Origin: Mangrovimonas futianensis
Lineage (GTDB): Bacteria > Bacteroidota > Bacteroidia > Flavobacteriales > Flavobacteriaceae
Assembly (NCBI RefSeq): GCF_021245805.1
Contig: NZ_JAJJNF010000003.1
Location: forward strand, 1 to 64,000
Length of the DNA: 64,000 bases
Direction: 5' to 3'
The position numbers and the translations under genes are program-made. Below, in pieces: positions 1 through 8,159 of this stretch. The notes beneath the pieces were generated by a model that was given only the letters and a program-made list of their open reading frames with translations, was not told where the DNA came from and made no database searches. Numbering within the stretch: the stretch's first letter is position 1; each line of letters starts with the position of its first letter.

Positions 1-380
1 ATGACGGCAGTTATGTGTTTGAGAACCTGTCCTTCGGGGAACACCTGGTACAGGTAAGGGATATCAACGGTTGCGGTATCGGCAGTGATACGGTGACGGT
101 AATGGACTACCCATTGTTCTTTACCCCTAATGGGGACGGGGACAACGACACTTGGCAGATTTACAATATTAACACCCAAGTTAACGCTAAAATTTATATA
201 TTTGACCGCTATGGAAAGCTGCTCAAGCAATTGAGCCCCACTGGTGAGGGATGGGACGGTACCTATAATGGGGAGCTGATGCCATCGAGCGACTACTGGT
301 TCACGGTCGAGTACACCGAACCGGGAGAAAGCAACGGGGAAACAAAGATCCTAAAGGAACATTTTACCCTCAAGCGTTAA
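1..380 (+). CDS. T9SS type B sorting domain, C-terminal end of a large surface protein (partial)
   Basis: Only the C-terminal ~125 residues are in the window; the frame is open from base 3. The visible part contains the FFTPNGDGDNDTW motif and ends FTLKR, which is the gliding-motility-associated C-terminal (CHU_C / type B) domain that targets proteins for type IX secretion and cell-surface anchoring. The upstream part, lost here, is probably a repeat-rich adhesin. Base composition is unlike the neighbours: hand counts give 31/60 G+C at 1-60 and 34/60 at 241-300, against about one third in the rest of the window. A strong terminator follows. Domain call is firm; the function of the whole protein is unknown. 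Confidence 0.9.
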   Translation, partial: DGSYVFENLSFGEHLVQVRDINGCGIGSDTVTVMDYPLFFTPNGDGDNDTWQIYNINTQVNAKIYIFDRYGKLLKQLSPTGEGWDGTYNGELMPSSDYWFTVEYTEPGESNGETKILKEHFTLKR

Positions 381-420
381 TAAAGGAAACTCTTAAACTA
401 ACTTCATTATAAACCTAAAA

Positions 421-447
421 AGCCCCTGAGAAATCAGGGGCTTTTTT
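421..447 (+). terminator. Rho-independent terminator after the T9SS gene
   Basis: Perfect 9-bp stem AGCCCCTGA/TCAGGGGCT with a GAAA tetraloop followed by six T. Confidence 0.9.
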
Positions 448-670
448 ATTTTAGTTTTGGTTGAATGATTTTATAGAATGGCTTCCTTTTATAATATGGA
501 ATTGGCATCGACATTGATTTTAATTAATCAGCTGGAATCTAACGAGAATTGGGTTTTGGGATTTATAGTTTCTTAGTTGCAGTTCCCTTAAGCTCCAGAA
601 TAAGTCTAACATTGAAATTGGGACTGTCTAATATGATGAAAAGAAGAATCAGTGAGACTAAGTCATTGTA
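448..670. other. Intergenic stretch without recognised gene
   Basis: Between the two terminators I see only short open frames (32 codons from the ATG near 476, 12 codons near 634), neither with recognisable similarity. No promoter-like TAnnTTTG box or repeat was found. Confidence 0.5.
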
Positions 671-712
671 AAAAAAGAAAACCAGAAAATATATTCTCTG
701 GTTTTCTTTTTT
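671..712 (-). terminator. Terminator downstream of the FadL-family gene (bidirectional)
   Basis: A long hairpin, AAAGAAAACCAGA with TCTGGTTTTCTTT, ends in a T-run on the minus strand. It lies directly downstream of the minus-strand barrel gene. Confidence 0.8.
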
Positions 713-738
713 TGACTTGATCCAATAATGGAAAGTCG

Positions 739-2274
739 TTATAGATTGAATCCAACGGTAAAAGTAATGTTGGATTGCTTGTTATCAATAAAAGCACTAT
801 TTGAAAAGCCTGGATTGCTATATAAGCGGTAATTGGAGTCTCGTTGTGCCTGATCAAAGGTTAAATCCATATTGAAATTACCAAAGGAATATCCAAGACC
901 AACAGAGTAACCGTTCAAATCACTTTGATAGAAGCTATCCTTGTATGGGCTTTCTTCAAATCGATAACCACCTCTTATACTCAATTGATTTAATCTTAAT
1001 TCACCACCAATCTTATAAGTTGATGCGGTAGTAAGAAGATTGTTTATAATACTATTTTGCTCTGAAAAATGGGGGTCTGAAGATGGTTTAAATTTAGTGT
1101 TGCTGTAATCTCTTAAAGAATAATCAAAACTAATGAGACCATATTTTCCGAAAACATAAGCTAAACTTCCAGTAAATTTCCCCGGTGATTTTAGATTGTA
1201 TGCTGGATATACATTTATAATATCGCCGATGTATCCTATTTCAGGATCAGCATAATTTGAATCTATATTTTGGCTGCTTTCTTCTTCAATACGATACCAA
1301 GTAGGAGAGTTATAGGTTAATCCAACTCTTAAACTTTGGGTGACTTTTACAATAGATCCTAATTGAAACGAAAAACCAGAACCGTAGGTAGATAGAATAT
1401 TTTCAAAATATACATTATTGACTAACGCGTCTGGGTGAGAATTTGATTCATAATATTGAGTGATTTTATCATAGTTAATGAAATGGGAATTCAGGTTTAT
1501 ACCAAAATAAATCCTATCAGTAAATTGTGAAGAGAAATTAAGAGAGAATTTCCCATTATATCCTGTAGAATTATAAATGTAACTTTGATTAAAAGAATCA
1601 GCCGGAGCTATATTAGACAAATAATTGGTTTCTTCGTCATTGGTCAGGTCATCTAAATTGACAGGATCAATAATTCCGGCCCAATACCCCAAAAAGACTT
1701 GTTGGACTGAATAGCCGTAATTAGGATTGGCTCCAATATTTGCATAGGCATCTTCAATATATTCTCCAGGTTGCAATTTTAAAACCCCGAATGGAATTGC
1801 TTGGTTTTGAGTAATAGAGAGGAAGTAGTTATCGATGGAGGAATTACTGGTTCCTCTTGCCAACCAATTGTTGTCGTAATCTTCTACCTTATCATAAGAG
1901 GCCCCAAAAGCAAATTTCTTCCATTTAGAATCTGGATTTCTATTATAAAAAACAAAGGCAGCACCGGTTTGATTAAGGTCAAAGTTCGTTTTTTTAGAGT
2001 TATTAAATCCGTTATAATATTGAACATCGTTATTTTTGATGTTAATAGCTGTAGAAATAGAGATATGGCTATCGTTAAAAATAGACGAACCAGCAGGGTT
2101 GATACTTACGGCGCTCATGTCACCGCCCAAAGCTCCAAAAGCACCACTTAAAGCTCTAAATCGAGCGGTACCTTGGATATTGTCTTCTGAATATCTCACA
2201 GCATCTGTAATGTCTTGGGAAAAACCAAATTGTATCATTCCCATTACAAGGGTCAAAAGGGCAATTTTTTTCAT
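739..2274 (-). CDS. OmpP1/FadL/TodX-family outer membrane transport protein
   Basis: 511 residues. An N-terminal signal peptide (MKKIALLTLVMGMIQFGFSQ) is followed by the family hallmark region ARFRALSGAFGALGGDMSAVSINPAG, where FadL proteins form the N-terminal plug, and then by alternating amphipathic strands ending in an aromatic/hydrophobic C-terminus (VGFNL) typical of outer membrane barrels. FadL homologues pass hydrophobic compounds (fatty acids, aromatics) across the outer membrane; Bacteroidetes members are often labelled hemin receptor without proof, so the substrate is unknown. It is 36 bp downstream of the lipoprotein gene on the same strand and probably cotranscribed with it. Confidence 0.85.
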   Translation of the reverse strand: MKKIALLTLVMGMIQFGFSQDITDAVRYSEDNIQGTARFRALSGAFGALGGDMSAVSINPAGSSIFNDSHISISTAINIKNNDVQYYNGFNNSKKTNFDLNQTGAAFVFYNRNPDSKWKKFAFGASYDKVEDYDNNWLARGTSNSSIDNYFLSITQNQAIPFGVLKLQPGEYIEDAYANIGANPNYGYSVQQVFLGYWAGIIDPVNLDDLTNDEETNYLSNIAPADSFNQSYIYNSTGYNGKFSLNFSSQFTDRIYFGINLNSHFINYDKITQYYESNSHPDALVNNVYFENILSTYGSGFSFQLGSIVKVTQSLRVGLTYNSPTWYRIEEESSQNIDSNYADPEIGYIGDIINVYPAYNLKSPGKFTGSLAYVFGKYGLISFDYSLRDYSNTKFKPSSDPHFSEQNSIINNLLTTASTYKIGGELRLNQLSIRGGYRFEESPYKDSFYQSDLNGYSVGLGYSFGNFNMDLTFDQAQRDSNYRLYSNPGFSNSAFIDNKQSNITFTVGFNL

Positions 2275-2310
2275 AAATATTTTTCTTTTCAGATAAGTAA
2301 TTAGTTAGGA

Positions 2311-3228
2311 CTAGCGTCGACCACCGCCTCCACTTGATCTAGATCCTCCGCCGCCAGATCTCATTCCGCCACCGCTAGAGCTTCTGCTTGGTGTAGAATA
2401 ACTTCTAGAAGGGGAGGTTGATCTATTGTTATAAGATCTCGTCGTCCTAGTGCTTCTTGTAGAATTATTATTTCTTATATTAGTTTGAGGTCGCACTGTA
2501 GTATTTCTGGTAGATCTCATTGTTCTTACCGAATTGTTGGATCTCGTATTTAAATTACTTCTGTTTCTCATCTGACTGCTAGATCTTCTAGTAACTGCAG
2601 AATTTCGAGAGTTATAACCTCTATCAGCGTAGGCATATCTTGAGTAACCTCTTCTTGTAGAAACTCTATTATAATAGTAGGGGTTGTTATAATAAGGGTA
2701 ATAATAACCAGAACCATACCATCCAGAGCCCCAGCCCCAGTAACCGCCCCAATAACCACCCCAGTAGCCAGCTCCCCAGCCCCAGCCATATCCCCAACCC
2801 CAGTAAGGGTTGGCATAGCCCCAGCCTAAAGACCAATATGGGTTGCCCCACCACCAACTGTCATTGTAAACGTTTACAGAGATATTACTTGATGATTGGC
2901 CCCAACCGGCGTATCCTGTATAGCCATCTTCAGCATAGTATTGGTCATCATAATTGCCTTGGTAAGAATCAACATCGGTGAAAACTTCCCCTTGCTGATC
3001 TGCTGGCATTTGATAATCCATGGATTTCTCTTTGAATAAATTTTGGTAGTAAGCAGAATTATCAGGTTGAACTGCTACTTCTTCTTGGTATTCAACACTA
3101 TTTCCTGAACCATAAATACCGTCGTTGTTTTGACTTGCATATTGGGATGACCCGCAAGAAGTCAAAAGAACCATAATTCCTAAAACAGGCATTACCGGTA
3201 CTTTGATCATATTGTAAATAAATCTCAT
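2311..3228 (-). CDS. W/G/Y-rich lipoprotein with Arg/Ser-rich tail
   Basis: 305 residues; lipobox LTSC puts the lipidated Cys at residue 25. Residues ~105-185 are a low-complexity tract of W, G and Y (GWGYGWGWG, YWGGYWGGYWGW), and residues ~190-305 are rich in R, S, T, N and G. Similar proteins are common beside proS in flavobacteria, usually without a function. An alternative start at Met7 gives a more standard signal peptide. Biased composition limits any homology call. First gene of a two-gene operon with the FadL-type barrel, which suggests an envelope role. Confidence 0.7.
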   Translation of the reverse strand: MRFIYNMIKVPVMPVLGIMVLLTSCGSSQYASQNNDGIYGSGNSVEYQEEVAVQPDNSAYYQNLFKEKSMDYQMPADQQGEVFTDVDSYQGNYDDQYYAEDGYTGYAGWGQSSSNISVNVYNDSWWWGNPYWSLGWGYANPYWGWGYGWGWGAGYWGGYWGGYWGWGSGWYGSGYYYPYYNNPYYYNRVSTRRGYSRYAYADRGYNSRNSAVTRRSSSQMRNRSNLNTRSNNSVRTMRSTRNTTVRPQTNIRNNNSTRSTRTTRSYNNRSTSPSRSYSTPSRSSSGGGMRSGGGGSRSSGGGGRR

Positions 3229-3256
3229 AACTCTTAATTTTTATTGTTGAACATAA

Positions 3257-3274
3257 CAAAAATAGTTAGTTTTG
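3257..3274. promoter_or_regulatory. Adjacent divergent -7 boxes for the lipoprotein gene (-) and proS (+)
   Basis: Plus strand: TAGTTTTG at 3267-3274, with TTG at 3247-3249 and a 17-bp spacer, matches the Bacteroidetes -33/-7 promoter. Minus strand: TATTTTTG (plus bases 3257-3264). The two boxes are two bases apart, so polymerases probably compete. The minus promoter lacks a clear -33 element. Confidence 0.55.
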
Positions 3275-3329
3275 CCGAACTATTTCCCTTATTTAACAAA
3301 AGCACAATATTTGTGCCAAAACACTGTAC

Positions 3330-4808
3330 ATGAGTAAAAAACTTACAAGTAGAGCAGAGGATTATTCCAAGTGGTATAACGAGTTGGTTGTCAAGGCTGA
3401 TTTAGCTGAAAATTCAGCTGTTAGAGGTTGCATGGTTATCAAACCTTATGGATACGCCATTTGGGAGAAAATGCAAGCCGAATTGGATCGAATGTTTAAG
3501 GAAACTGGACATAAAAATGCCTATTTCCCATTATTTGTTCCAAAAAGTTTATTTGAGGCAGAAGAAAAGAATGCGGAAGGATTTGCCAAAGAATGTGCAG
3601 TAGTTACACATTATCGCCTTCAAAATGATCCGGACAAACCAGGGAAGCTAAGAGTTGATCCAGAAGCAAAATTGGAAGAAGAGCTTGTTGTGAGGCCAAC
3701 CAGTGAGGCAGTTATTTGGAATACCTATAAAGGTTGGATTCAATCTTATAGAGATTTACCGATTTTAATCAATCAATGGGCCAATGTGGTACGATGGGAG
3801 ATGCGGACACGCCTATTTTTAAGAACGGCAGAATTTTTATGGCAAGAAGGTCATACGGCCCATGCCACTAGGGAAGAAGCTGTAAGGGAAACGGAGTTGA
3901 TGAACAATGTGTATGCTAGTTTTGCAGAAAACTTTATGGCTATACCTGTGATTAAAGGTGTGAAAACAGAAAGTGAACGATTTGCTGGTGCTGTGGATAC
4001 TTATTGTATAGAGGCTTTAATGCAAGATGGTAAAGCGCTGCAGGCTGGAACATCTCATTTTTTAGGGCAGAATTTTGCAAAGGCATTTGATGTGAAGTTT
4101 GCTAATAAGGAAGGAAACTTAGATTATGTTTGGGCTACCTCATGGGGGGTTTCTACACGATTAATGGGTGCGTTAATAATGACCCACAGTGATGACAATG
4201 GGTTGGTTTTGCCTCCAAATTTAGCGCCTGATCAAGTGGTTATTGTTCCTATTTACAAATCAATGGAACAATTAGATGAAATTTCTGAATTAGCTCAAGT
4301 CATAATTTCTGAATTAAAGGAAAAGGGAGTTTCTGCCAAGTTAGATGATAGAGATACTTTAAGACCAGGAGCTAAGTTTGCTCAACACGAATTACAAGGA
4401 GTACCTGTAAGAATTGCCATTGGGCCAAAAGATTTGGAAAATCGAACGGTTGAATTGGCGAGAAGGGATACTCTAACCAAAGAAATTGTTCCATTGGATA
4501 CTTTAACAGGAAAAATAGAAGGCTTGATGGAAGAGATTCAGGTGAGTCTATATAAAAGAGCTCTGGAGTTTAGAGATGATCACATAACCGAGGTAGATTC
4601 ATTTGAAGCGTTTAAAGAAGTATTAGAGACTAAGGGAGGCTTTATTTCAGCCCATTGGGATGGTACAGCAGAGACCGAGGCTAAAATCAAGGAATTGACC
4701 AAAGCTACCATTAGATGTATCCCTGTAGATGCTAAAGAGGAGTCCGGAAACTGTGTGTTAACAGGGAATCCTTCTAGTAAGAGGGTGCTTTTTGCAAAGG
4801 CCTATTAA
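3330..4808 (+). CDS. proS: Prolyl-tRNA synthetase, type 3 (eukaryote/archaeal-like)
   Basis: 492 residues. Charges tRNA-Pro with proline in the cytosol. Class II signature elements are present: RPTSEAVIW (motif 2 region), FLWQEGHTAHA, and a C-terminal anticodon-binding domain from about residue 300 (VVIVPIYKS). The length and absence of the ~180-residue bacterial editing insertion mark it as the short type 3 enzyme found throughout Bacteroidetes. The protein ends KAY, as type 3 enzymes do with a C-terminal aromatic residue. The ATG at 3330 is ~55 bp after the -7 box. Confidence 0.96.
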   Translation: MSKKLTSRAEDYSKWYNELVVKADLAENSAVRGCMVIKPYGYAIWEKMQAELDRMFKETGHKNAYFPLFVPKSLFEAEEKNAEGFAKECAVVTHYRLQNDPDKPGKLRVDPEAKLEEELVVRPTSEAVIWNTYKGWIQSYRDLPILINQWANVVRWEMRTRLFLRTAEFLWQEGHTAHATREEAVRETELMNNVYASFAENFMAIPVIKGVKTESERFAGAVDTYCIEALMQDGKALQAGTSHFLGQNFAKAFDVKFANKEGNLDYVWATSWGVSTRLMGALIMTHSDDNGLVLPPNLAPDQVVIVPIYKSMEQLDEISELAQVIISELKEKGVSAKLDDRDTLRPGAKFAQHELQGVPVRIAIGPKDLENRTVELARRDTLTKEIVPLDTLTGKIEGLMEEIQVSLYKRALEFRDDHITEVDSFEAFKEVLETKGGFISAHWDGTAETEAKIKELTKATIRCIPVDAKEESGNCVLTGNPSSKRVLFAKAY

Positions 4809-4836
4809 ATTTTTTTAAAAAAAATTAGATTAGGTG

Positions 4837-4934
4837 TTGCAACATTTAAAAATAGTTGTATTTTTGCATCCGCAATGGAAACATTGAACGTTTTTTGAAA
4901 AATTTTGCAAGTTTAAATTTTTATTTTATATTTG
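4837..4934 (+). promoter_or_regulatory. Two tandem promoters before tRNA-Glu/rpsT
   Basis: P1: TTG at 4837-4839, 19-bp spacer, TATTTTTG at 4859-4866. P2: TTTG at 4904-4907, 19-bp spacer, TATATTTG at 4927-4934. Both match the Bacteroidetes consensus with the same spacing. P2 ends 16 bp before the tRNA. Confidence 0.75.
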
Positions 4935-4949
4935 CACACTCAAAAAAAT

Positions 4950-5021
4950 GGCCCGTTCGTCTATCGGCTAGGACGCCAGGTTTTCATCCTGGTAAGAGGG
5001 GTTCGATTCCCCTACGGGCTA
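4950..5021 (+). tRNA. tRNA-Glu (TTC anticodon)
   Basis: 72 nt with a 7-bp acceptor stem GGCCCGT/ACGGGCT (G-U at the first pair), anticodon stem CCAGG/CCTGG around loop TTTTCAT (anticodon TTC), and a T arm GAGGGGTTCGATTCCCC. CCA is not encoded. It lies 32 bp before rpsT with no promoter between, so the two are probably cotranscribed and processed. Confidence 0.97.
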
Positions 5022-5053
5022 CAATTTTTTTATAAAAGGAAAGAAGTTAGAAA

Positions 5054-5305
5054 ATGGCAAATCATAAGTCAGCATTAAAGAGAATCAGAAGTAACGAAGC
5101 AAAGAGAGTGCTTAACAGATACCAGCACAAAACAACTCGTAATGCTATTAAAAAGTTACGTGAATTAACTGATAAGAAAGAAGCAGAATCTTTATATCCT
5201 TCTGTAGCATCTATGGTAGATAAGTTAGCTAAGAAGAATATCATTCATTCAAATAAGGCTGCTAACCTTAAGTCTAGTTTGGCTAAGCATGTAGCTGCTC
5301 TATAA
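5054..5305 (+). CDS. rpsT: 30S ribosomal protein S20
   Basis: 83 residues, the usual length. Begins MANHKSALKRIR and is Lys/Arg-rich and helical throughout; S20 binds 16S rRNA helices 9 and 44 in the small subunit. Followed by a terminator, so with tRNA-Glu it forms a small independent unit. GGAAAGAAG lies a few bases upstream of the start. Confidence 0.97.
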   Translation: MANHKSALKRIRSNEAKRVLNRYQHKTTRNAIKKLRELTDKKEAESLYPSVASMVDKLAKKNIIHSNKAANLKSSLAKHVAAL

Positions 5306-5337
5306 TTATTTGGTTAAAGGTTATATAATAATGAAAG

Positions 5338-5361
5338 AGCTTCCTTATGGGAAGCTTTTTT
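5338..5361 (+). terminator. Terminator after rpsT
   Basis: Stem AGCTTCC/GGAAGCT (7 bp) with a 5-nt loop and six T. Confidence 0.85.
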
Positions 5362-5413
5362 ATTTTAATCTATTTCGATAATAAACAAATCGATTTAAGA
5401 ACAATATTGAAAT

Positions 5414-5451
5414 AAAAAAAAGCCTCGGAAATTTTTTCCAAGGCTTTTTTT
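5414..5451 (-). terminator. Terminator downstream of rho (bidirectional)
   Basis: Stem AAAAAGCCT..GGAA/TTCC..AGGCTTTTT with one C-A mismatch; poly-A on one side and poly-T on the other make it usable from both strands. Confidence 0.8.
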
Positions 5452-5468
5452 GTTTCATTAAGTTTTGA

Positions 5469-7109
5469 TTATCCATTCATGGATATTAAAAACTCTTCGT
5501 TGTTTCTTGTTTGTTTAAATCTATCATTGATGAATTCCATGGCTTCAACGGGGTTCATATCTGCTAGATATTTTCTCATAATCCACATGCGTTGTACTGT
5601 AGTCTCATCTAGTAATAAATCATCTCTACGAGTACTGGAAGAGATTAGGTCAATAGCAGGGAATATTCTTCTATTGGCAATTCTTCTATCCAATTGAAGC
5701 TCCATGTTACCCGTACCTTTAAATTCTTCGAAGATGACTTCGTCCATTTTGGAACCTGTTTCTGTAAGGGCAGTTGCAATGATGGTTAAAGATCCTCCAT
5801 TTTCTATATTACGTGCCGCTCCAAAGAAACGCTTAGGTTTGTGCAGTGCATTGGCATCAACACCCCCACTTAATATTTTTCCTGAGGCAGGTTGAACGGT
5901 GTTATAGGCTCTGGCCAATCTTGTGATTGAATCTAATAAAATAACCACATCATGTCCGCATTCAACTAATCTTTTTGCTTTTTCCAAAACGATATCGGCA
6001 ATTTTCACATGCTCATGTGCTTCCTTGTCAAAAGTAGAAGCAATAACTTCACCACGCACATTTCGTTGCATGTCGGTTACCTCTTCTGGTCTTTCATCAA
6101 TCAACAAAATCATTTGGTAAACTTCAGGGTGGTTTGCAGCAATAGCATTAGCCACATCCTTTAATAACATGGTTTTTCCTGTCTTTGGTTGGGAAACAAT
6201 CATTCCACGTTGTCCTTTTCCAATAGGAGCGAAAAGATCCATGATTCTTGTAGAAATGGTACTTTGTCTTTCAGCTAAATTGAATTTTTCCTTAGGGAAA
6301 AGCGGAGTAAGGTGTTCAAAAGAAACACGATCTCTTACCACTTGAGGGTCTAAACCGTTAATCTTATTTACTTTGATTAAAGGGAAATATTTTTCTCCTT
6401 CTTTTGGAGGTCTTACATTTCCTAAAACGGTATCTCCTTTTTTAAGGCCAAACAACCTGATTTGTGATTGGGACACATAGATATCATCAGGAGATGATAA
6501 ATAGTTGTAGTCAGATGATCTTAAAAATCCATAACCATCCTGCATGATGTCTAGGACACCTTCACTTTCAATAATGGCATCAAATTCAAAATCAGGCTCT
6601 CTGTAACGGTTTCTGCTGTCTTTGTTGCCGTTAGGTTGGTTTCCTTTATTCTGATTCTGATTCTGATTTTGATTCTTGTGATTGGTATTTTTTTGGCGAC
6701 CTTTATTTTGATCTTTATTAGAGTTCTGGTCTTTATTGGAATTATCGCGAGGTTTTGGTTTTTCTTGTGCTGCCGGTTTGGCTGGCTTCGCTTGATCCTC
6801 AGTTTTATTTTGTGGTTGTTGTGCTGGTTTGCTTTCAGGTTTTTTAGTGGCCTGTGGCTTGTTGTCAGTTTGCGGAGCGTTATCTGACTTTTGAATTCTT
6901 TTTCTAGACCTTTTTTGTGGCTGAGATTCTTCTGTCTTTTCCTCTTTTACTACTTCTTGTACTGCCTTTGGGTTGGATGCTTGATGGTCTAAGATTTGGT
7001 AAACAAGATCCAATTTTTTGAGTGAACGAAATTTAGGAACGTTCAATTTTTGTGCTATTTCCTGTAATTCAGGAAGCTTTTTTTCTTTTAATTGTGATAT
7101 TTCAAACAT
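5469..7109 (-). CDS. rho: Transcription termination factor Rho with long disordered insertion
   Basis: 546 residues, about 125 more than E. coli Rho. Order: Rho N-terminal SAP-like domain (residues 1-43), a low-complexity K/Q/N/P-rich insertion (~45-170, including a run of four Asn-Gln pairs), the cold-shock RNA-binding domain (~178-250), then the RecA-type ATPase with Walker A SQPKTGKT (~306-313) and the VVILLDSITRLARAYN Walker B region. Rho is a hexameric RNA translocase that ends transcription. In Bacteroides thetaiotaomicron a comparable insertion is reported to drive phase separation and alter termination; whether that applies here is inference. A terminator follows, and DUF4293 is divergent upstream. 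Confidence 0.96.
   Translation of the reverse strand: MFEISQLKEKKLPELQEIAQKLNVPKFRSLKKLDLVYQILDHQASNPKAVQEVVKEEKTEESQPQKRSRKRIQKSDNAPQTDNKPQATKKPESKPAQQPQNKTEDQAKPAKPAAQEKPKPRDNSNKDQNSNKDQNKGRQKNTNHKNQNQNQNQNKGNQPNGNKDSRNRYREPDFEFDAIIESEGVLDIMQDGYGFLRSSDYNYLSSPDDIYVSQSQIRLFGLKKGDTVLGNVRPPKEGEKYFPLIKVNKINGLDPQVVRDRVSFEHLTPLFPKEKFNLAERQSTISTRIMDLFAPIGKGQRGMIVSQPKTGKTMLLKDVANAIAANHPEVYQMILLIDERPEEVTDMQRNVRGEVIASTFDKEAHEHVKIADIVLEKAKRLVECGHDVVILLDSITRLARAYNTVQPASGKILSGGVDANALHKPKRFFGAARNIENGGSLTIIATALTETGSKMDEVIFEEFKGTGNMELQLDRRIANRRIFPAIDLISSSTRRDDLLLDETTVQRMWIMRKYLADMNPVEAMEFINDRFKQTRNNEEFLISMNG
6648..6677. repeat. Hexanucleotide repeat inside rho encoding Asn-Gln units
   Basis: About four consecutive near-perfect CTGATT units on the plus strand, which read as repeated Asn-Gln codons in rho. 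A 6-bp unit keeps the frame, so slippage would only change the length of the disordered tract. Confidence 0.75.
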
Positions 7110-7280
7110 TAGATTGTTGAATTGAAAATTCGTGATTGAATTTGAATTAGAATGATTTTGAAAAAAATGACTTTTTTAATCGGAAGATTTAATTCAGTGC
7201 AACTGTGGATGTTGCCCTTTGTATTGCAATTATACAACATTATTTTTACAAATTGGGTTTATTTTCTAAAAATAATCTTC

Positions 7281-7288
7281 TATTTTTG
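7281..7288 (+). promoter_or_regulatory. -7 box for the DUF4293 gene
   Basis: TATTTTTG, 22 bp before the ATG. The nearest upstream TTG (7253-7255) is 25 bp away, a little far. Confidence 0.5.
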
Positions 7289-7310
7289 TGCCCTCGTTTA
7301 AGAAAATTAG

Positions 7311-7721
7311 ATGATACAACGCATTCAAACTTTATACCTTCTTTTATCGGCTATCGTTACTGGTGGATTGATTTTTGTTTTCCACTTATGGGTGACCAAT
7401 GAGGGAGCAATTGTTTTTGCTAAGGATGAATTGTTGTTTTTGGGATTGTTTTTTGGTTCCACCTTGTTATCATTGATTTCGATATTTAATTTTAAAAATA
7501 GAAAGTCTCAGTTCGTAATGGGCAGACTTAACATCATATTAAACTTTATTTTACTAGGATTTTTCGTGTATCGATCTCTAAATTTATCTGGAGAAACAGT
7601 TGTTTCAGAGAAAGGTATTGGGATTTTTCTTCCTATTGTTTCTATCGTATTACTGGCTTTAGCCAATAAAGCCATTAAAAAGGATGAAGATCTTGTAAAA
7701 TCAGTAGATAGATTACGGTAA
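7311..7721 (+). CDS. DUF4293 family integral membrane protein
   Basis: 136 residues with four hydrophobic segments (about 6-26, 42-60, 75-92 and 104-122). The opening MIQRIQTLYLLLSAIV is the family's characteristic start. DUF4293 proteins are Bacteroidetes-specific inner membrane proteins of unknown function and typically sit divergently next to rho, as here. A longer upstream frame exists but begins before the -7 box, so the ATG at 7311 is preferred. Confidence 0.9.
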   Translation: MIQRIQTLYLLLSAIVTGGLIFVFHLWVTNEGAIVFAKDELLFLGLFFGSTLLSLISIFNFKNRKSQFVMGRLNIILNFILLGFFVYRSLNLSGETVVSEKGIGIFLPIVSIVLLALANKAIKKDEDLVKSVDRLR

Positions 7722-7750
7722 ACCTAACATCTTAGTAGTATTAGTGCGTT

Positions 7751-7780
7751 AAAACCCAGATTTTTTGTCTGGGTTTTTTT
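7751..7780 (+). terminator. Terminator after the DUF4293 gene
   Basis: 10-bp stem AAAACCCAGA/TCTGGGTTTT with a 7-nt loop and a T-run. Confidence 0.88.
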
Positions 7781-7858
7781 ATGTTTATGATTAAGATTTC
7801 CTACCTTGGTACCTAATATAAATTATCCAATTACTTTAATCTTTTCTTCCAATAGTCT

Positions 7859-8107
7859 ATGTCTTCCAAACTACTCAGAAACCTACCCATTTTATTGATC
7901 GTGCTGTATTTGATTGTTACTAAACAATTGGATTTATTTAATGAGTAGGTAGATTTTTATATTTTGATAACTATTAATGTTATTTCCCTGATCGCTATGT
8001 TTTTTGTTTTTAGAGATAAAACGGTGAACATTTCAAAAATCAAGAAAATGGGGCTAGTGATAGCCTTTGTGTTAAGCTTTTTAATTTACGGTTATTATTC
8101 CCTATAA
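7859..8107 (+). pseudogene. Small membrane protein gene with an in-frame TAG
   Basis: Reading from the ATG at 7859, one frame stays open to TAA at 8105-8107 except for a single TAG at 7946-7948. It encodes 29 residues (MSSKLLRNLPILLIVLYLIV...), the stop, then 52 more with two further hydrophobic segments (ILITINVISLIAMFFVF and LVIAFVLSFLIYGYY). Together this looks like an ~82-residue three-helix membrane protein with one nonsense mutation. I do not recognise the family. Alternatively the second half could start at the ATG at 7997 (36 residues). Confidence 0.45.
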
Positions 8108-8159
8108 AATTTAAATACCTTAAAATGATAGTAGCCCATACATAAACATTTATTTTGGG

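Noticed and set aside
2568..2816. 82-codon frame inside the W/G/Y-rich lipoprotein gene
   Set aside because: It is a shadow frame produced by low-complexity sequence in the real gene.
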